A stretch of 64,000 nucleotides of DNA from Burkholderia sp. 9120 (GTDB lineage Bacteria > Pseudomonadota > Gammaproteobacteria > Burkholderiales > Burkholderiaceae): contig NZ_JQNA01000002.1 in the NCBI RefSeq assembly GCF_000745015.1, positions 5,270,001 to 5,334,000 of the forward strand. Direction: 5' to 3'. Each line of letters opens with the position of its first letter. Position 1 is the first letter of the stretch. The translations under genes were made by a program, and so were the position numbers. Below are positions 1-9,475 of this stretch, in pieces. The notes beneath the pieces were generated by a model. That model was not told the origin of the DNA. It was given only the letters and a program-made list of their open reading frames with translations, and did not search any database.

Positions 1-1
1 C

Positions 2-1147
2 GCCGAAGCCAAGGGCGAGATCCAGTACGCCGCGTCGTTCCTCGAATGGTTCGCGGAAGAAGGCAAGCGCGTGAACGGCGACACGATTCCCACGCCGGCC
101 GGCGACAAACGCATTGTCGTGACCAAGGAACCGATCGGCGTGTGCGCGGCGATCACGCCGTGGAACTTCCCGGCGGCCATGATTACCCGCAAGGTCGGTC
201 CGGCGTTGGCGGCAGGCTGCCCGATCATCGTCAAACCGGCCGAAGCGACGCCGCTGTCCGCGCTCGCGCTCGCCGTGCTGGCCGAACGCGCCGGCGTGCC
301 GCGCGGCGTGTTCAACGTCGTGACCGGCGAGCCGAAAGCGATCGGCGCGGAAATGACCGGCAATCCGATCGTGCGCAAACTGTCGTTCACGGGTTCGACG
401 CCGATTGGCCGTCTGCTAATGGCGCAGTGCGCGCCGACGGTCAAGAAGGTGTCGCTCGAACTCGGCGGCAATGCGCCGTTCATCGTGTTCGACGATGCCG
501 ATCTGGATGCGGCGGTGGCCGGCGCGATCGCGTCGAAGTATCGCAATAGCGGCCAGACCTGCGTCTGCACGAACCGTTTCTATGTGCATGACAAGGTGTA
601 CGACGCGTTCGCCGAGAAGCTGCGCGTCGCCGTCGAGCAACTGAAAGTGGGCCGCGGCACCGAAGACGGCGTCACGCAAGGTCCGCTGATCAACGAAGCG
701 GCCGTGCTGAAGGTCGAGTCGCATATCGAAGACGCGTTGGCCAAGGGCGCGCGCATCGTCACGGGCGGCAAGCGTCATGCGCTCGGTCACGGCTTCTTCG
801 AACCGACCGTGCTCGCGGATGTGACGCCGGCCATGAAAGTCGCGCGCGATGAAACCTTCGGGCCGCTCGCGCCATTGTTCCGTTTCTCGTCGGATGAGGA
901 AGTGATTCGCCTCGCCAACGATACCGAGTTCGGGCTCGCGTCGTATTTCTTCAGCCGCGATATCGGCCGTGTCTGGCGGGTTGCCGAAGCGCTCGAATAC
1001 GGCATGGTCGGGATCAACACCGGCCTGATCTCGAACGAAGTCGCGCCGTTCGGCGGCGTCAAGCAATCGGGCCTGGGCCGCGAAGGCTCGCATTACGGTA
1101 TCGATGACTACGTGGTCATCAAATACCTGTGCATCGGCGGGATCTGA
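2..1147 (+). CDS. gabD: NAD(P)-dependent succinate-semialdehyde dehydrogenase, 5'-truncated
   Basis: This gene oxidises succinic semialdehyde to succinate, the last step of GABA degradation. The reading frame is open from the left edge, so the start lies outside the window. About 381 residues remain of a family that is usually about 485. The aldehyde dehydrogenase signatures are visible: the cofactor-binding stretch [10 protein letters not shown], the glutamate motif [13 protein letters not shown], and the catalytic cysteine in [10 protein letters not shown] (codon at 560-562). The C-terminal [14 protein letters not shown] is typical of GabD. The GQTCVCTNR form favours GabD over other aldehyde dehydrogenases, though a related semialdehyde substrate is possible. 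A strong terminator follows the stop codon. Confidence 0.93.
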   Translation, partial: AEAKGEIQYAASFLEWFAEEGKRVNGDTIPTPAGDKRIVVTKEPIGVCAAITPWNFPAAMITRKVGPALAAGCPIIVKPAEATPLSALALAVLAERAGVPRGVFNVVTGEPKAIGAEMTGNPIVRKLSFTGSTPIGRLLMAQCAPTVKKVSLELGGNAPFIVFDDADLDAAVAGAIASKYRNSGQTCVCTNRFYVHDKVYDAFAEKLRVAVEQLKVGRGTEDGVTQGPLINEAAVLKVESHIEDALAKGARIVTGGKRHALGHGFFEPTVLADVTPAMKVARDETFGPLAPLFRFSSDEEVIRLANDTEFGLASYFFSRDIGRVWRVAEALEYGMVGINTGLISNEVAPFGGVKQSGLGREGSHYGIDDYVVIKYLCIGGI

Positions 1148-1172
1148 TCGTCAGGACGCTTGAAGCATGAAG

Positions 1173-1210
1173 AACGGCCACGTCGTTTGATCCGGCGTGG
1201 CCGTTTTTTT
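1173..1210 (+). terminator. Rho-independent terminator after gabD
   Basis: Perfect 10-bp stem, AACGGCCACG (1173-1182) with CGTGGCCGTT (1196-1205), followed directly by a run of T to 1210. It lies 26 bp after the gabD stop codon. Confidence 0.93.
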
Positions 1211-1220
1211 CGCTGAATGC

Positions 1221-1260
1221 AAAACAGGCTTGCGTCACCTCACGGTGAAGCAAGCCTGTT
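1221..1260 (-). terminator. Terminator for the DUF4148 gene
   Basis: An 11-bp perfect stem, AACAGGCTTGC (1223-1233) with GCAAGCCTGTT (1250-1260). Read on the minus strand it ends in TTTT and lies just past the stop codon of the DUF4148 gene. It is back to back with the gabD terminator, separating two convergent genes. Confidence 0.85.
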
Positions 1261-1312
1261 GCGTTTGCTGCGTATCGAACTGGCGCAAGCGATCGGCTCG
1301 CGCCGCAGTCGA

Positions 1313-1639
1313 TTAGTGACCGTAGTTGGCAACCGGTGCCGAGTACGAGCTCGGCGTCGTGCTTGCACGGCTACCTGCTTGCGACGAACCATTCGTGGCC
1401 GAACCATAACCGCTGGTTTGCGCATTGCCGTTCTGGGCAGCGACGCGGGCTTCGGCAGCCTGAATGTTGGCCGGGTAGTCGTAGTCGTTCGCGGTTGCCG
1501 GGTTGTAGCCGGCCTTTTCCAGTTGCACCAGCTCAGCGCGCACCTGAGCGCGGGTAACCGGTTGATTCGACTGGGCGAAAGCGGCCAGCGGCGCGGTAAT
1601 GAGGGCGGCGATAACTGCGGCTTCGATCAGCGACTTCAT
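1313..1639 (-). CDS. DUF4148 family small exported protein
   Basis: A 108-residue protein with a clear Sec signal peptide (MKSLIEAAVIAALITAPLAAFAQ, cut after AFA at about residue 22). The mature part contains the DUF4148 core, VTRAQVRAELVQLEKAGYNPA, then a Ser/Thr/Gly/Ala-rich low-complexity tail. DUF4148 proteins are abundant in Burkholderiales, are probably periplasmic, and have no established function. The start is supported by a GGAGGTAG-type ribosome site just upstream on the minus strand. It is monocistronic, with its own terminator. Confidence 0.88.
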   Translation of the reverse strand: MKSLIEAAVIAALITAPLAAFAQSNQPVTRAQVRAELVQLEKAGYNPATANDYDYPANIQAAEARVAAQNGNAQTSGYGSATNGSSQAGSRASTTPSSYSAPVANYGH

Positions 1640-1785
1640 GATAACTACCTCCAGAGATTTTTTTGTCTAGCGCTGCGAGGCGTTATGTCTGCAGCGGATG
1701 GAGGAAGTGTAGGAGTCGGGTCGACTAGGGTAAACCCCTAAAGTACCAATTGAGTGTTGTGAAAATCGAGATAATCGCCAGATCG

Positions 1786-2796
1786 TTAGCTTTCTGAAAG
1801 CACCGAAACAGGCATCGGCGCGTCCGGCAACGGGGACTCGGCGGCATTTCTCCCGCCCAGCGGCTGCCGGTCGCTTCTCGGACTCGCACCGAAGCGCGCG
1901 CGATACGTCCGCGAAAAATGCGACGGCGACTCGAAGCCGCACGCCACACAAATCGACGTGATCGACATGTCGGTCTGTTGCAGCAACTCACGCGCTCGGG
2001 CGAGGCGCAGTTGCAGATAGAAATGCGTCGGCGTGTCCTTCAGCGACGCGCAGAAAAGCCGCTCCAGTTGCCGCCGCGTCACGCCGATTTCCTGCGCGAG
2101 CTGGTCCGGCGCGAGCGGCTCTTCCATGTGTTGTTCCATCACGCCGATCACCTGAATCAGCTTGCGATTGTGCACGCCGTAACGCGCAGCGATCTCCATG
2201 CGCTGATGGTCCGAACGCTGCCGGATACGGCTCACCACGAATTGCTCCGACACGGCCGAGGCCAGCGTCGCACCATGCTTGCGGCCGATCAGGTCGAGCA
2301 TCATATCGATCGACGCCGTGCCGCCCGCGCACGTAATGCGCCGCGCGCCGATCTCGAACAGCTCCTGGCTCGCATCCAGCGACGGATAGCGCTCGCGGAA
2401 CGCCGACAGCGCTTCCCAATGCACGGTCACACTGTCCGTACCGTTCAGTAGCCCGGCTTCCGCAAGCACGAAACTGCCGGTGTCGATGCCGCCGAGCGTC
2501 GCGCCGGCGCGCTCGATCCGCTTCAGCGAATCGGCCAGCGCGCGGCTATAGCAGGCAAGCGGTTCGAAGCCCGCGACCACGAACAGCGTCTGCGCTGTAC
2601 CGACCTCGCCGATGGCCGCATCCGCGTTGATCGAAATGCCGTTGCTGGCCGCGACCGGCGCACCGTCGAGACTGAGAATGCGCCAGCGGTACAGCGCATC
2701 GCGAAAGCGGTTCGCCACCCGCAACGGTTCCACCGCCGACATGAAACCGATCGCCGAAAAGCCCGGCAGCAGCAGGAACGACATATCTTCGGGCAT
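1786..2796 (-). CDS. cdhR: GlxA-family AraC regulator, probable carnitine catabolism activator CdhR
   Basis: A 336-residue regulator with an N-terminal DJ-1/PfpI (class I glutamine amidotransferase-like) ligand domain (about residues 5-190; begins FLLLPGFSAIGFMSAVEPLRVAN) and a C-terminal AraC double helix-turn-helix (about 215-315; ITSICVACGFESPSHFSRTYRARFGASPR). In Pseudomonas, regulators of this architecture (CdhR, GbdR, SouR) control carnitine, glycine betaine and sarcosine catabolism. It is transcribed divergently from caiX-cdhCAB-hocS, the same arrangement as P. aeruginosa cdhR, so activation of that operon in response to carnitine is the best inference. Confidence 0.87.
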   Translation of the reverse strand: MPEDMSFLLLPGFSAIGFMSAVEPLRVANRFRDALYRWRILSLDGAPVAASNGISINADAAIGEVGTAQTLFVVAGFEPLACYSRALADSLKRIERAGATLGGIDTGSFVLAEAGLLNGTDSVTVHWEALSAFRERYPSLDASQELFEIGARRITCAGGTASIDMMLDLIGRKHGATLASAVSEQFVVSRIRQRSDHQRMEIAARYGVHNRKLIQVIGVMEQHMEEPLAPDQLAQEIGVTRRQLERLFCASLKDTPTHFYLQLRLARARELLQQTDMSITSICVACGFESPSHFSRTYRARFGASPRSDRQPLGGRNAAESPLPDAPMPVSVLSES

Positions 2797-3218
2797 CGTG
2801 CTCGGACTCGATCAGGGATACAACGCGGACTACAAAGCGGGGGCGCGGGGTCCCGGCGAGCGTAGCAAGCAGTGCATCAACCGGCAAGGCGCGCCAAAAA
2901 TCCGCGCTGCAGGGCGACCGGATGCGCATGGGATGAGATGAGATGCGATGCGATGCGTGTTGCACTGCAATGCCGCCATGCCACGCGTCATAGCCCGCAC
3001 TGCTGGTTTTCCCTCGGGGTCGCGTCAGAGCAAGAACGGGTCGCTGGCGGTCGCTTTGGCGGGAATATGGGGCATTAACGTAACGTCATGCCTGCAGTCC
3101 CGCCTCACCCAGTTTGTTGCTGTATCCAAACCGTCGCGCCAGTCCGAAGGCCGCTTCGCCGTTCGAGCCGCAGCCCGGTTCGAAACACGCCGTTCAACGT
3201 GTCAGAAGGGGGAACCTC
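2797..3218. promoter_or_regulatory. cdhR-caiX divergent control region
   Basis: A 422-bp gene-free interval between divergent cdhR and caiX. It contains a perfect inverted repeat TTGCA-C-TGCAA (2960-2970), which is a candidate operator, and directly beside it five tandem pentamers of the form GATGA/GATGC (2932-2956). The caiX ribosome site AAGGGGGA lies at about 3207-3213. I cannot place -35/-10 boxes with confidence, and the assignment of the repeat to CdhR is an inference. Confidence 0.5.
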
Positions 3219-4172
3219 ATGAAGTGTCGTCTCAATGCCTTGCTTGCCTATCTCGTCGGCTTCGCCGCCATCGCCGCTGCTACGCCCGCCTTCGCGCAGG
3301 ATCCGGCCGCCTGCCGCGCGGTGCATTTCGCCGACATCGGCTGGACGGATATCACGTCGACCACCGCGCTCGCGTCGACCGTCTTCGAAGGACTCGGTTA
3401 TCAGCCGGTGACCACCGTCGCCTCGGTACCGATCTCGTTCGCGGGCCTCAAGAGCAAGCAGATCGACGTGTCGCTCGGCTACTGGTGGCCGGTGCAGGAA
3501 AAAGCGATCAGCCCGTTCGTCGAGTCGAAAGCGATCAACGTACTGCAGCCGCCCAATCTGAGCGGCGCCAAGGCCACCTTCGCGGTGCCGAGCTATGAGT
3601 ACGACGCGGGCCTCAAGACCTTCGCCGATATCGCCAAACATCGCGACCAGCTCGACGGCAAGATCTACGGTATCGAACCCGGCAGCAGCGCGAACGCGGC
3701 GATCCAGAAAATGATCGCCAGCAATCAGTTCGGGCTCGGTGGTTTCAAGCTGATCGAGTCGAGCGAAGCCGGCATGCTGGTGTCGGTGGATCGCGCGATC
3801 CGCGAGAAGAAATGGGTGGTGTTTCTCGGCTGGGAACCGCATCCGATGAACATCACGATCGACATGAAATATCTGACCGGCAGCGACGGCGTATTCGGTC
3901 CGAACGACGGCGAAGCACGCGTGTACACGCTGACGTCCCCCGACTTTCTGACGCGTTGCCCGAACGCCGGCAAGCTCGTGAGCAATCTGCGCTTTTCGAC
4001 GCAACTGGAAAACGTCGTCATGCAGTCGGTCATGAACAAGGAAAAACCGGCCGACGCCGCCAAGGCGTATCTGAAGAAAAACCCGCAAGTACTCGACGCC
4101 TGGCTAGCCGGCGTGAAGACCTACGACGGCAAGGACGGCTTGCCCGCGGTGAAGGCCTATCTCGGCCTCTGA
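3219..4172 (+). CDS. caiX: Carnitine/choline/betaine ABC substrate-binding protein
   Basis: A 317-residue periplasmic binding protein of the OpuAC/ProX type. The signal peptide runs to AFA-Q (about residue 25). The mature start, [32 protein letters not shown], is typical of quaternary-ammonium binders that cage the ligand with aromatic residues, and the protein has many Trp and Tyr ([19 protein letters not shown]). ATG 3219 is chosen because it begins the signal peptide and follows a strong ribosome site. In P. aeruginosa CaiX delivers carnitine to a shared choline-type permease. No permease or ATPase gene is present here, so the same sharing is likely. Confidence 0.9.
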   Translation: MKCRLNALLAYLVGFAAIAAATPAFAQDPAACRAVHFADIGWTDITSTTALASTVFEGLGYQPVTTVASVPISFAGLKSKQIDVSLGYWWPVQEKAISPFVESKAINVLQPPNLSGAKATFAVPSYEYDAGLKTFADIAKHRDQLDGKIYGIEPGSSANAAIQKMIASNQFGLGGFKLIESSEAGMLVSVDRAIREKKWVVFLGWEPHPMNITIDMKYLTGSDGVFGPNDGEARVYTLTSPDFLTRCPNAGKLVSNLRFSTQLENVVMQSVMNKEKPADAAKAYLKKNPQVLDAWLAGVKTYDGKDGLPAVKAYLGL

Positions 4173-4207
4173 GCGTCGCGCATCTCAATCCACAGGAAAT
4201 AGCACGT

Positions 4208-5137
4208 ATGAATCATGAAGTCATCGTGACCTGCGCGGTCACCGGCGCCGGCGACACCGTCGGCAAACATCCGGCCATTCCGGTCACGCCGAAACAGATC
4301 GCCGAAGCCGCGATCGAAGCCGCCAAAGCCGGCGCCACCGTCGCGCACTGCCACGTGCGCGATCCGAAAACCGGACGCGGCAGCCGCGATCCGCAGTTGT
4401 ACCGCGAGGTGGTCGACCGGATCCGCTCGTCGGGCACCGACGTGATCATTAACCTGACGGCGGGCATGGGCGGCGATCTGGAGATCGGGCCGGGTGAAGA
4501 CCCGATGCGCTTCGGCGCCAACACCGATCTGGTGGGCGGCCTGACACGTCTCGCGCACGTCGAGGAACTGCTGCCCGAAATCTGCACGCTCGATTGCGGC
4601 ACGCTCAATTTCGGCGACGGCGATTACATCTACGTGTCGACGCCCGCCCAACTTCGCGCCGGTGCCCAGCGTATTCAGGAACTCGGCGTGAAGCCGGAAC
4701 TGGAGATCTTCGACACCGGCCATCTGTGGTTTGCGAAGCAGTTGCTTAAAGAAGGCCTGCTCGACGCGCCGCCGCTGTTCCAGATTTGCCTCGGCATTCC
4801 CTGGGGCGCGCCCGCCGACACCACGTCGATGAAAGCGATGGCCGACAACCTGCCGCCCGGCGCGCAATGGGCCGGCTTCGGGATCGGCCGCATGCAGATG
4901 CCGATGGTCGCGCAGGCGATGCTGCTCGGCGGTCACGTGCGCGTGGGGCTCGAAGACAACATCTGGCTCGACAAAGGTGTGCCCGCAACCAACGGCACGC
5001 TGGTGCAGCGCGCGGTGGAAATCATCGAAAGGCTCGGCGCGCGTGCGCTGACGCCGGCTGAAGGACGCCGCAAGCTGGGCTTGCCGGCGCGTGGCGAGCG
5101 GCAACTGGAACGGCGTGCAGCCGGCCAGTATGCGTGA
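4208..5137 (+). CDS. cdhC: 3-dehydrocarnitine cleavage enzyme (BKACE family)
   Basis: A 309-residue member of the beta-keto acid cleavage enzyme family (BKACE, formerly DUF849), a zinc-dependent TIM barrel. It converts 3-dehydrocarnitine plus acetyl-CoA to betainyl-CoA plus acetoacetate. Metal-binding histidines are seen in AHCHVRDP (H47, H49), with further active-site motifs [14 protein letters not shown] ([10 protein letters not shown]) and [11 protein letters not shown]. It starts at ATG 4208 after CAGGAAAT, 35 bp behind caiX. BKACE substrates vary, but the neighbours (carnitine dehydrogenase and thioesterase) make the carnitine role strong. Confidence 0.9.
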   Translation: MNHEVIVTCAVTGAGDTVGKHPAIPVTPKQIAEAAIEAAKAGATVAHCHVRDPKTGRGSRDPQLYREVVDRIRSSGTDVIINLTAGMGGDLEIGPGEDPMRFGANTDLVGGLTRLAHVEELLPEICTLDCGTLNFGDGDYIYVSTPAQLRAGAQRIQELGVKPELEIFDTGHLWFAKQLLKEGLLDAPPLFQICLGIPWGAPADTTSMKAMADNLPPGAQWAGFGIGRMQMPMVAQAMLLGGHVRVGLEDNIWLDKGVPATNGTLVQRAVEIIERLGARALTPAEGRRKLGLPARGERQLERRAAGQYA

Positions 5138-5260
5138 TGGCGCGGTGTGAGCGTGGTGCTTCACGCTTCACGTCGCACGCGTGATTCAACGCCTCGCGGC
5201 GTCGAGCCGCGTCAACACGCTTCGACACTCTCGAACTCGTAGACAAAGGAAATTTCAGCA

Positions 5261-6226
5261 ATGGCAGTGATCGTCGATATCAAAACATTTGCGGCCATCG
5301 GCGTGGGCGTGATCGGCAGCGGTTGGGTCGCGCGCGCGCTCGCGCATGGACTCGATGTGATCGCGTGGGACCCGGCGCCGGGCGCGGAAAAACAGTTGCG
5401 CGAGAACATCGCCAATGCGTGGCCGGCGCTCGAACGCGTCGGGCTGGCCGAGGGTGCGTCGCCCGAGCGCTTGCGCTTTGTCGCGACGATCGAAGCGTGC
5501 GTCGCGCAGGCCGATTTCATTCAGGAAAGCGCGCCCGAACGTGAGGAGCTCAAGCTCGCGCTGCACGAGCAGATCAGCCGCGCCGCGAAGCCGGACGCGA
5601 TCATCGCGTCGTCCACGTCGGGGCTGTTGCCGAGCGACTTTTACGCGCGGGCGGTGAATCCGCAGCGCTGCATCGTCGGGCATCCGTTCAATCCGGTTTA
5701 TCTGCTGCCGCTCGTCGAAGTGCTGGGCGGCGCCGCGACCGCGCCGGCAACGATCGACGCCGCGCTCAACATCTACCGCGCACTGTCGATGCGGCCGCTG
5801 CTCGTTCGCAAGGAGGTGCCGGGTTTTATCGCCGATCGTCTGCTCGAAGCGCTGTGGCGTGAGGCGCTGCATCTGGTGAACGAAGGTGTGGCGACGACCG
5901 GCGAAATCGACGACGCGATCCGCTTCGGCGCGGGCATCCGCTGGTCGTTCATGGGGACGTTCCTCACCTACACGCTCGCGGGCGGCGACGCCGGCATGCG
6001 TCACTTCATGCAGCAGTTCGGCCCTGCGCTCGAACTACCATGGACTAAACTGGTGGCGCCGAAGCTCACGGACGAATTGATCGATCGCGTGGTGGACGGC
6101 ACGGCGGAACAGGTCGGCCCGCGCTCGATCAAGCAGTTGGAGCGTTATCGCGACGATTGCATTACGAGCGTGCTGGCGGCGATCAGCGACGCGAAAGCGC
6201 GGCATGGGTTACAGCCTGCCGATTGA
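5261..6226 (+). CDS. cdhA: L-carnitine 3-dehydrogenase
   Basis: A 321-residue enzyme of the 3-hydroxyacyl-CoA dehydrogenase superfamily that oxidises L-carnitine to 3-dehydrocarnitine with NAD+. The N-terminal Rossmann motif [17 protein letters not shown] is followed by the family motif [12 protein letters not shown] and the catalytic region [13 protein letters not shown]...[15 protein letters not shown], where the HPFNP histidine is the expected general base. The length equals single-domain CdhA rather than fused forms. The ribosome site AAAGGAAA precedes ATG 5261. It sits between cdhC and cdhB as in known carnitine operons. Confidence 0.92.
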   Translation: MAVIVDIKTFAAIGVGVIGSGWVARALAHGLDVIAWDPAPGAEKQLRENIANAWPALERVGLAEGASPERLRFVATIEACVAQADFIQESAPEREELKLALHEQISRAAKPDAIIASSTSGLLPSDFYARAVNPQRCIVGHPFNPVYLLPLVEVLGGAATAPATIDAALNIYRALSMRPLLVRKEVPGFIADRLLEALWREALHLVNEGVATTGEIDDAIRFGAGIRWSFMGTFLTYTLAGGDAGMRHFMQQFGPALELPWTKLVAPKLTDELIDRVVDGTAEQVGPRSIKQLERYRDDCITSVLAAISDAKARHGLQPAD

Positions 6227-6323
6227 CGCTGAGAGGCCGCCTACGCCGCTCAGGCAGACGGTCCAGAGGCCTGAGCGGCGCCGAACCTGAATCAATTCAA
6301 CCGACCACGGAGACGATTTGCCC

Positions 6324-6809
6324 ATGCCGCAACCCGCTTCTCTACCCAGCTATCGCGATTCAGTACGCGCGGAATGGGTCGACTACAACGGCCATTTGCG
6401 CGACGCGTTCTACATGCTGATCTTCAGCTTCGCCACGGATGCGTTGATCGACCTGATCGGTTTGCCCGACGCGGTGCGCAAGGCGCGCGGCCGCTCGATC
6501 TACACGCTCGAAGCGCACATCAACTATCTGCACGAGATCAAGGAGGGCACGCCGGTTCGCGTCGACATGCGGATACTCGGGCATGACGCAAAGCGGCTGC
6601 ATCTGTATCTGGAGATGTTCGCGGGCGATGGCGCTGAACCGGTCGCCGCCGGCGAACAGATGCTGCTGCACGTCGACACCAGCGGCCCGCGCGCGGTCAC
6701 GTTCGACCCTGACGTTGCGACTCTCGTGCGATCATTGGCCGATGCGCATGCCGAACGGCCCGCGGCAACATACGCGGGGCGCGTTATCGGCCTGCCGGTG
6801 AAGACCTAG
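6324..6809 (+). CDS. cdhB: Betainyl-CoA thioesterase
   Basis: A 161-residue hot-dog-fold thioesterase that hydrolyses betainyl-CoA to glycine betaine and CoA, the step after CdhC. The 4-hydroxybenzoyl-CoA thioesterase-like signature WVDYNGHLRDAFYMLIFS contains the expected Asp/Asn-Gly-His motif, and YTLEAHINYLHEIKEG forms the central helix and strand. ATG 6324 is chosen. A TTG at 6318 in the same frame lies closer to the GGAG at 6309-6312 and could also serve. Position and family match P. aeruginosa cdhB. Confidence 0.88.
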   Translation: MPQPASLPSYRDSVRAEWVDYNGHLRDAFYMLIFSFATDALIDLIGLPDAVRKARGRSIYTLEAHINYLHEIKEGTPVRVDMRILGHDAKRLHLYLEMFAGDGAEPVAAGEQMLLHVDTSGPRAVTFDPDVATLVRSLADAHAERPAATYAGRVIGLPVKT

Positions 6810-6823
6810 ACCAGTGAGTCAAC

Positions 6824-7804
6824 ATGCTCGAACCGCAAATTGCTGCATTCATCGAACGGGCCGTGGCGATTTATCCCGCGCACACTACGTCGCTGTCGCC
6901 GCGTGAACAGCGCGAGCTTTACGATCGCTACGCGGCCACGCTGACGCCGGCGTTGCCGGACGAATTGAGCGTCAGGGACGCCGAGTTCCCAACCCGCGCC
7001 GGTCATGCGCTCAAGCTGCGGCTCTACCGGCATCGCGCGCGCGGCGAGCAGGCCGCTCACGGCGCCGTGTTGTACTTTCACGGCGGCGGCTTCGTGCTCG
7101 GCTCGCTGGACAGTCATCAGCTCGTCACGGCGCGCATTGCCGCCGACACCGGGCTCGATGTCATTGCGGTCGATTACCGGCTGGCTCCCGAGCACCGCGC
7201 GCCGGCCGCGCATGACGATTGTCTCGAAGTCACACTCGCCGCGCTGGAACGACGGCTACCGTTCAATCTGAACAGCGGCACGACGTTGCAGCTCGCCGGC
7301 GACAGCGCGGGCGCCACGCTCGCGGCCAGCGTGGCGATGCGCCTGCGCGACGACGGCGTTGGCGGCGTGCAAGGGCTCGCGCTGGTCTATCCGATGCTCG
7401 GCACCGATCCGCAGCCGCCCGCCCGCGACACCGAAGCGCAAGCGCCCATGCTCAAGCTGAGCGACGTCCATTCGTTTCGTGATCTGTATTGGGGAGAGCA
7501 GCCGCCCTACCCGGCATGGACGATTCCGCTCGAAGGCACGCGCTTCGACGGCCTGCCGCCGACACTCGCGATCGGGGTCGAACATGATCCGCTAAGGGAT
7601 GACGCGCGCGTGTTCGTGGAACGCATCGAGGCGGCTGGCGGCGAGGCCCGTCTCTGGATCGGCGCCGGGCTCGTGCATGGATGTTGGCGGGCGCTCGAAT
7701 CGAGCCCTGGTGTGCGGATGCTGCATCGCGAGGTGTGCGATTTTCTGTCGGCACACGCCGCGCCGGTGTTCGACGCGGATGCTTCAAGCCATCGCGGCCG
7801 TTAG
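6824..7804 (+). CDS. hocS: Short-chain O-acylcarnitine hydrolase (HSL-family esterase)
   Basis: A 326-residue alpha/beta hydrolase of the hormone-sensitive lipase family. The oxyanion-hole motif HGGGF is at residues 86-90 and the nucleophile elbow GDSAG at 159-163 (Ser161). The acid is probably in GVEHDPLRDDA and the histidine in VHGC near the C-terminus. In P. aeruginosa the last gene of caiX-cdhCAB is hocS, which frees carnitine from short acylcarnitines. The same position here, 14 bp behind cdhB, makes that role likely. A generic carboxylesterase cannot be excluded from sequence alone. Confidence 0.8.
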   Translation: MLEPQIAAFIERAVAIYPAHTTSLSPREQRELYDRYAATLTPALPDELSVRDAEFPTRAGHALKLRLYRHRARGEQAAHGAVLYFHGGGFVLGSLDSHQLVTARIAADTGLDVIAVDYRLAPEHRAPAAHDDCLEVTLAALERRLPFNLNSGTTLQLAGDSAGATLAASVAMRLRDDGVGGVQGLALVYPMLGTDPQPPARDTEAQAPMLKLSDVHSFRDLYWGEQPPYPAWTIPLEGTRFDGLPPTLAIGVEHDPLRDDARVFVERIEAAGGEARLWIGAGLVHGCWRALESSPGVRMLHREVCDFLSAHAAPVFDADASSHRGR

Positions 7805-7833
7805 CCGTAGCTCGGCCGCAACTCAACGGCCAA

Positions 7834-8796
7834 TCAGTGGACGCTCTCCTTGCGCCACTGCGAATACGTCACGAGGTCCATACCGACTTCCGCCGCTTCG
7901 ATCCGCGTCCAGCAGTAGAACGCGTCTTCCCAGCCGGGAATCTTCTGCGGCGTAAGTGAACGGAAATTCAGTCCCGCGCGATAGGCCAGGTGCGGCCAGA
8001 ACAACGGCATCGCCTCGCGCACCGCCATTTGCCGCAACAGCTCGACCGGACCGCTTTCGTCCGCGACGATCTCGCCCTGCGAGATCCAGTCGTTCTCCGC
8101 CCACGCAACGAACACGCTCGGATTACCGGCACGGTCGAACATCAGAATCGCGTTCTGCTCAGGACGCCAGTAGTACTCCACGATGCCGTGCGCGGCCACC
8201 ACTTCGCCGATCACTTTTTTCGTGCGCGGGTCGCAGTACGTCAAACCGTTCTCGCCCAACGCCAGCCAACCGCCTTCCGAACAGTGCCGGTTCTTCGCGT
8301 CGTTCAGAAAATGGACCAGCCGGTTGGCCGAATCGGTATCGGTCTTGCGCAGATACAGATCCACAATGCCGGCATTAAAGGCCTTCACCGCGACGGTTTC
8401 GTCCGCGACGCCGGTCAGCAGCACTTTCGCGCAGCGCAAATGGGCGATCGACGCGAGGAATTCCACCCCGCTCATGCCCGGCATGTCGTAGTCCACCACG
8501 ACCGCCGCCACCTCCGCGAAGCGCGCGCCGCGCGCGAGCAGATCGCGCTCTGCCGACGTCTCGACCAGCCGCTCGATCCCGGTTTCGCTCAGACACGCCG
8601 ACGCCGACGCGAACTCCAGCGAATTCTCGCGCGCATGCTGGCGAATGAACGCCAACGCGGTTTGCGGCCGCGAGAAAAACAGATTGGTCGACGTATCCGG
8701 AAAGAAACGGCGCAGTGCGTCGAGGTAACTATCGTTATCGTCGACGAAGACAACCGTGGCCGGATGGAAAACGGGGGGGCGAATAAAGTTGTTCAT
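7834..8796 (-). CDS. Response regulator with enlarged receiver and unassigned C-terminal domain
   Basis: A 320-residue protein. The N-terminal acidic pair is in VFVDDND (D19, D20) and the probable phosphoacceptor is D102 in VDYDMPGMSG. The threonine motif KVLLTGVAD and the lysine motif YLRKTD also fit a CheY-like receiver. The gap between the acidic pair and D102 is about 83 residues, against about 40 usually, so 40 or so residues are inserted. No DNA-binding or known enzymatic output is visible. The C-terminal half (HGIVEYYWRPEQNAILMFDRAG, then WPHLAYRAG) is unrecognised. The start at 8796 fits an Asn-rich leader before the receiver. It converges with hocS. Confidence 0.75.
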   Translation of the reverse strand: MNNFIRPPVFHPATVVFVDDNDSYLDALRRFFPDTSTNLFFSRPQTALAFIRQHARENSLEFASASACLSETGIERLVETSAERDLLARGARFAEVAAVVVDYDMPGMSGVEFLASIAHLRCAKVLLTGVADETVAVKAFNAGIVDLYLRKTDTDSANRLVHFLNDAKNRHCSEGGWLALGENGLTYCDPRTKKVIGEVVAAHGIVEYYWRPEQNAILMFDRAGNPSVFVAWAENDWISQGEIVADESGPVELLRQMAVREAMPLFWPHLAYRAGLNFRSLTPQKIPGWEDAFYCWTRIEAAEVGMDLVTYSQWRKESVH

Positions 8797-9103
8797 AAGC
8801 TCATGGGGACGATGCTGGCGCGCCGCGCACCTGCTGCGCGCCGGATTGCCTGCTGGCCGCCGGGCCGGTGCCTGTGGTCCATATAGTACAGGGCTCTTCA
8901 GGTAACGGCACAAACTTGCCTGGCGGCTTGCGATCGGGCATATGCCGATCGGATATGCGGCACGGAACGGGGGCAAACGGCATGCGCCCACACCGGCCGC
9001 CAACAAACCGCTTACGGCCGGTCGCGAGCAAAAACCGCCTTGTACACGAAAACGTCGATCGCGAGGGCGGCGCTGGTAAAGTGCGCGTGATCCGCTTGCT
9101 TCC
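8797..9103. other. Gene-free divergent interval
   Basis: A 307-bp interval between the response regulator and the efflux operon. The only structure I see is a palindrome GGCATATGCC (8937-8946) flanked by two CGATCGG-type copies, and CATATAGTAC-like AT-rich sequence near 8879. These could belong to divergent promoters. No gene is supported. Confidence 0.3.
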
Positions 9104-9475
9104 GTGACGCGTCCACCACCTGACCACCCTGGCCACGCCGCAATGCTGCTTAAACCAAACCAACGAAGCGCCCGCGAACCGTGCCCGCGACCGTGCCTGC
9201 GCCACGGCCGCACGCTTGCAGCCGTCGCCGCCTTGAGCCTGTCCTTGCAGGGATGCGCGCTGCGCGGCGCGCCATCGGTTGAAATCTTCGGCGCGTATTT
9301 TCCGTTCTGGCTGCTGGGCGGATTGCTTGGGCTGGTCGGCTCGTTGATCGCCCAGCGGATTTTCGTGACCACCGGTTGGGCGCGGACCGTTCCGTACCTT
9401 CTCTTTGTCTGCGTGGCCATCGGCCTGACGGTCGCGGTTCTTTTCTGGCTTTCGGCAACAGGACTGCTCCTATGA
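9104..9475 (+). CDS. ytcA: YtcA-family lipoprotein
   Basis: A 123-residue protein (110 if ATG 9143 is used) with a lipobox LSLQGC and then two hydrophobic segments (FWLLGGLLGLVGSLIAQRIFV and PYLLFVCVAIGLTVAVLFWLSATG). This is the YtcA family, which in E. coli sits beside mdtNOP. The stop codon overlaps the mdtN start as ATGA (9472-9475), so it is translationally coupled to the pump. Its function is not established. A small accessory of the inner-membrane pump is inferred. Confidence 0.8.
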   Translation: MTRPPPDHPGHAAMLLKPNQRSAREPCPRPCLRHGRTLAAVAALSLSLQGCALRGAPSVEIFGAYFPFWLLGGLLGLVGSLIAQRIFVTTGWARTVPYLLFVCVAIGLTVAVLFWLSATGLLL

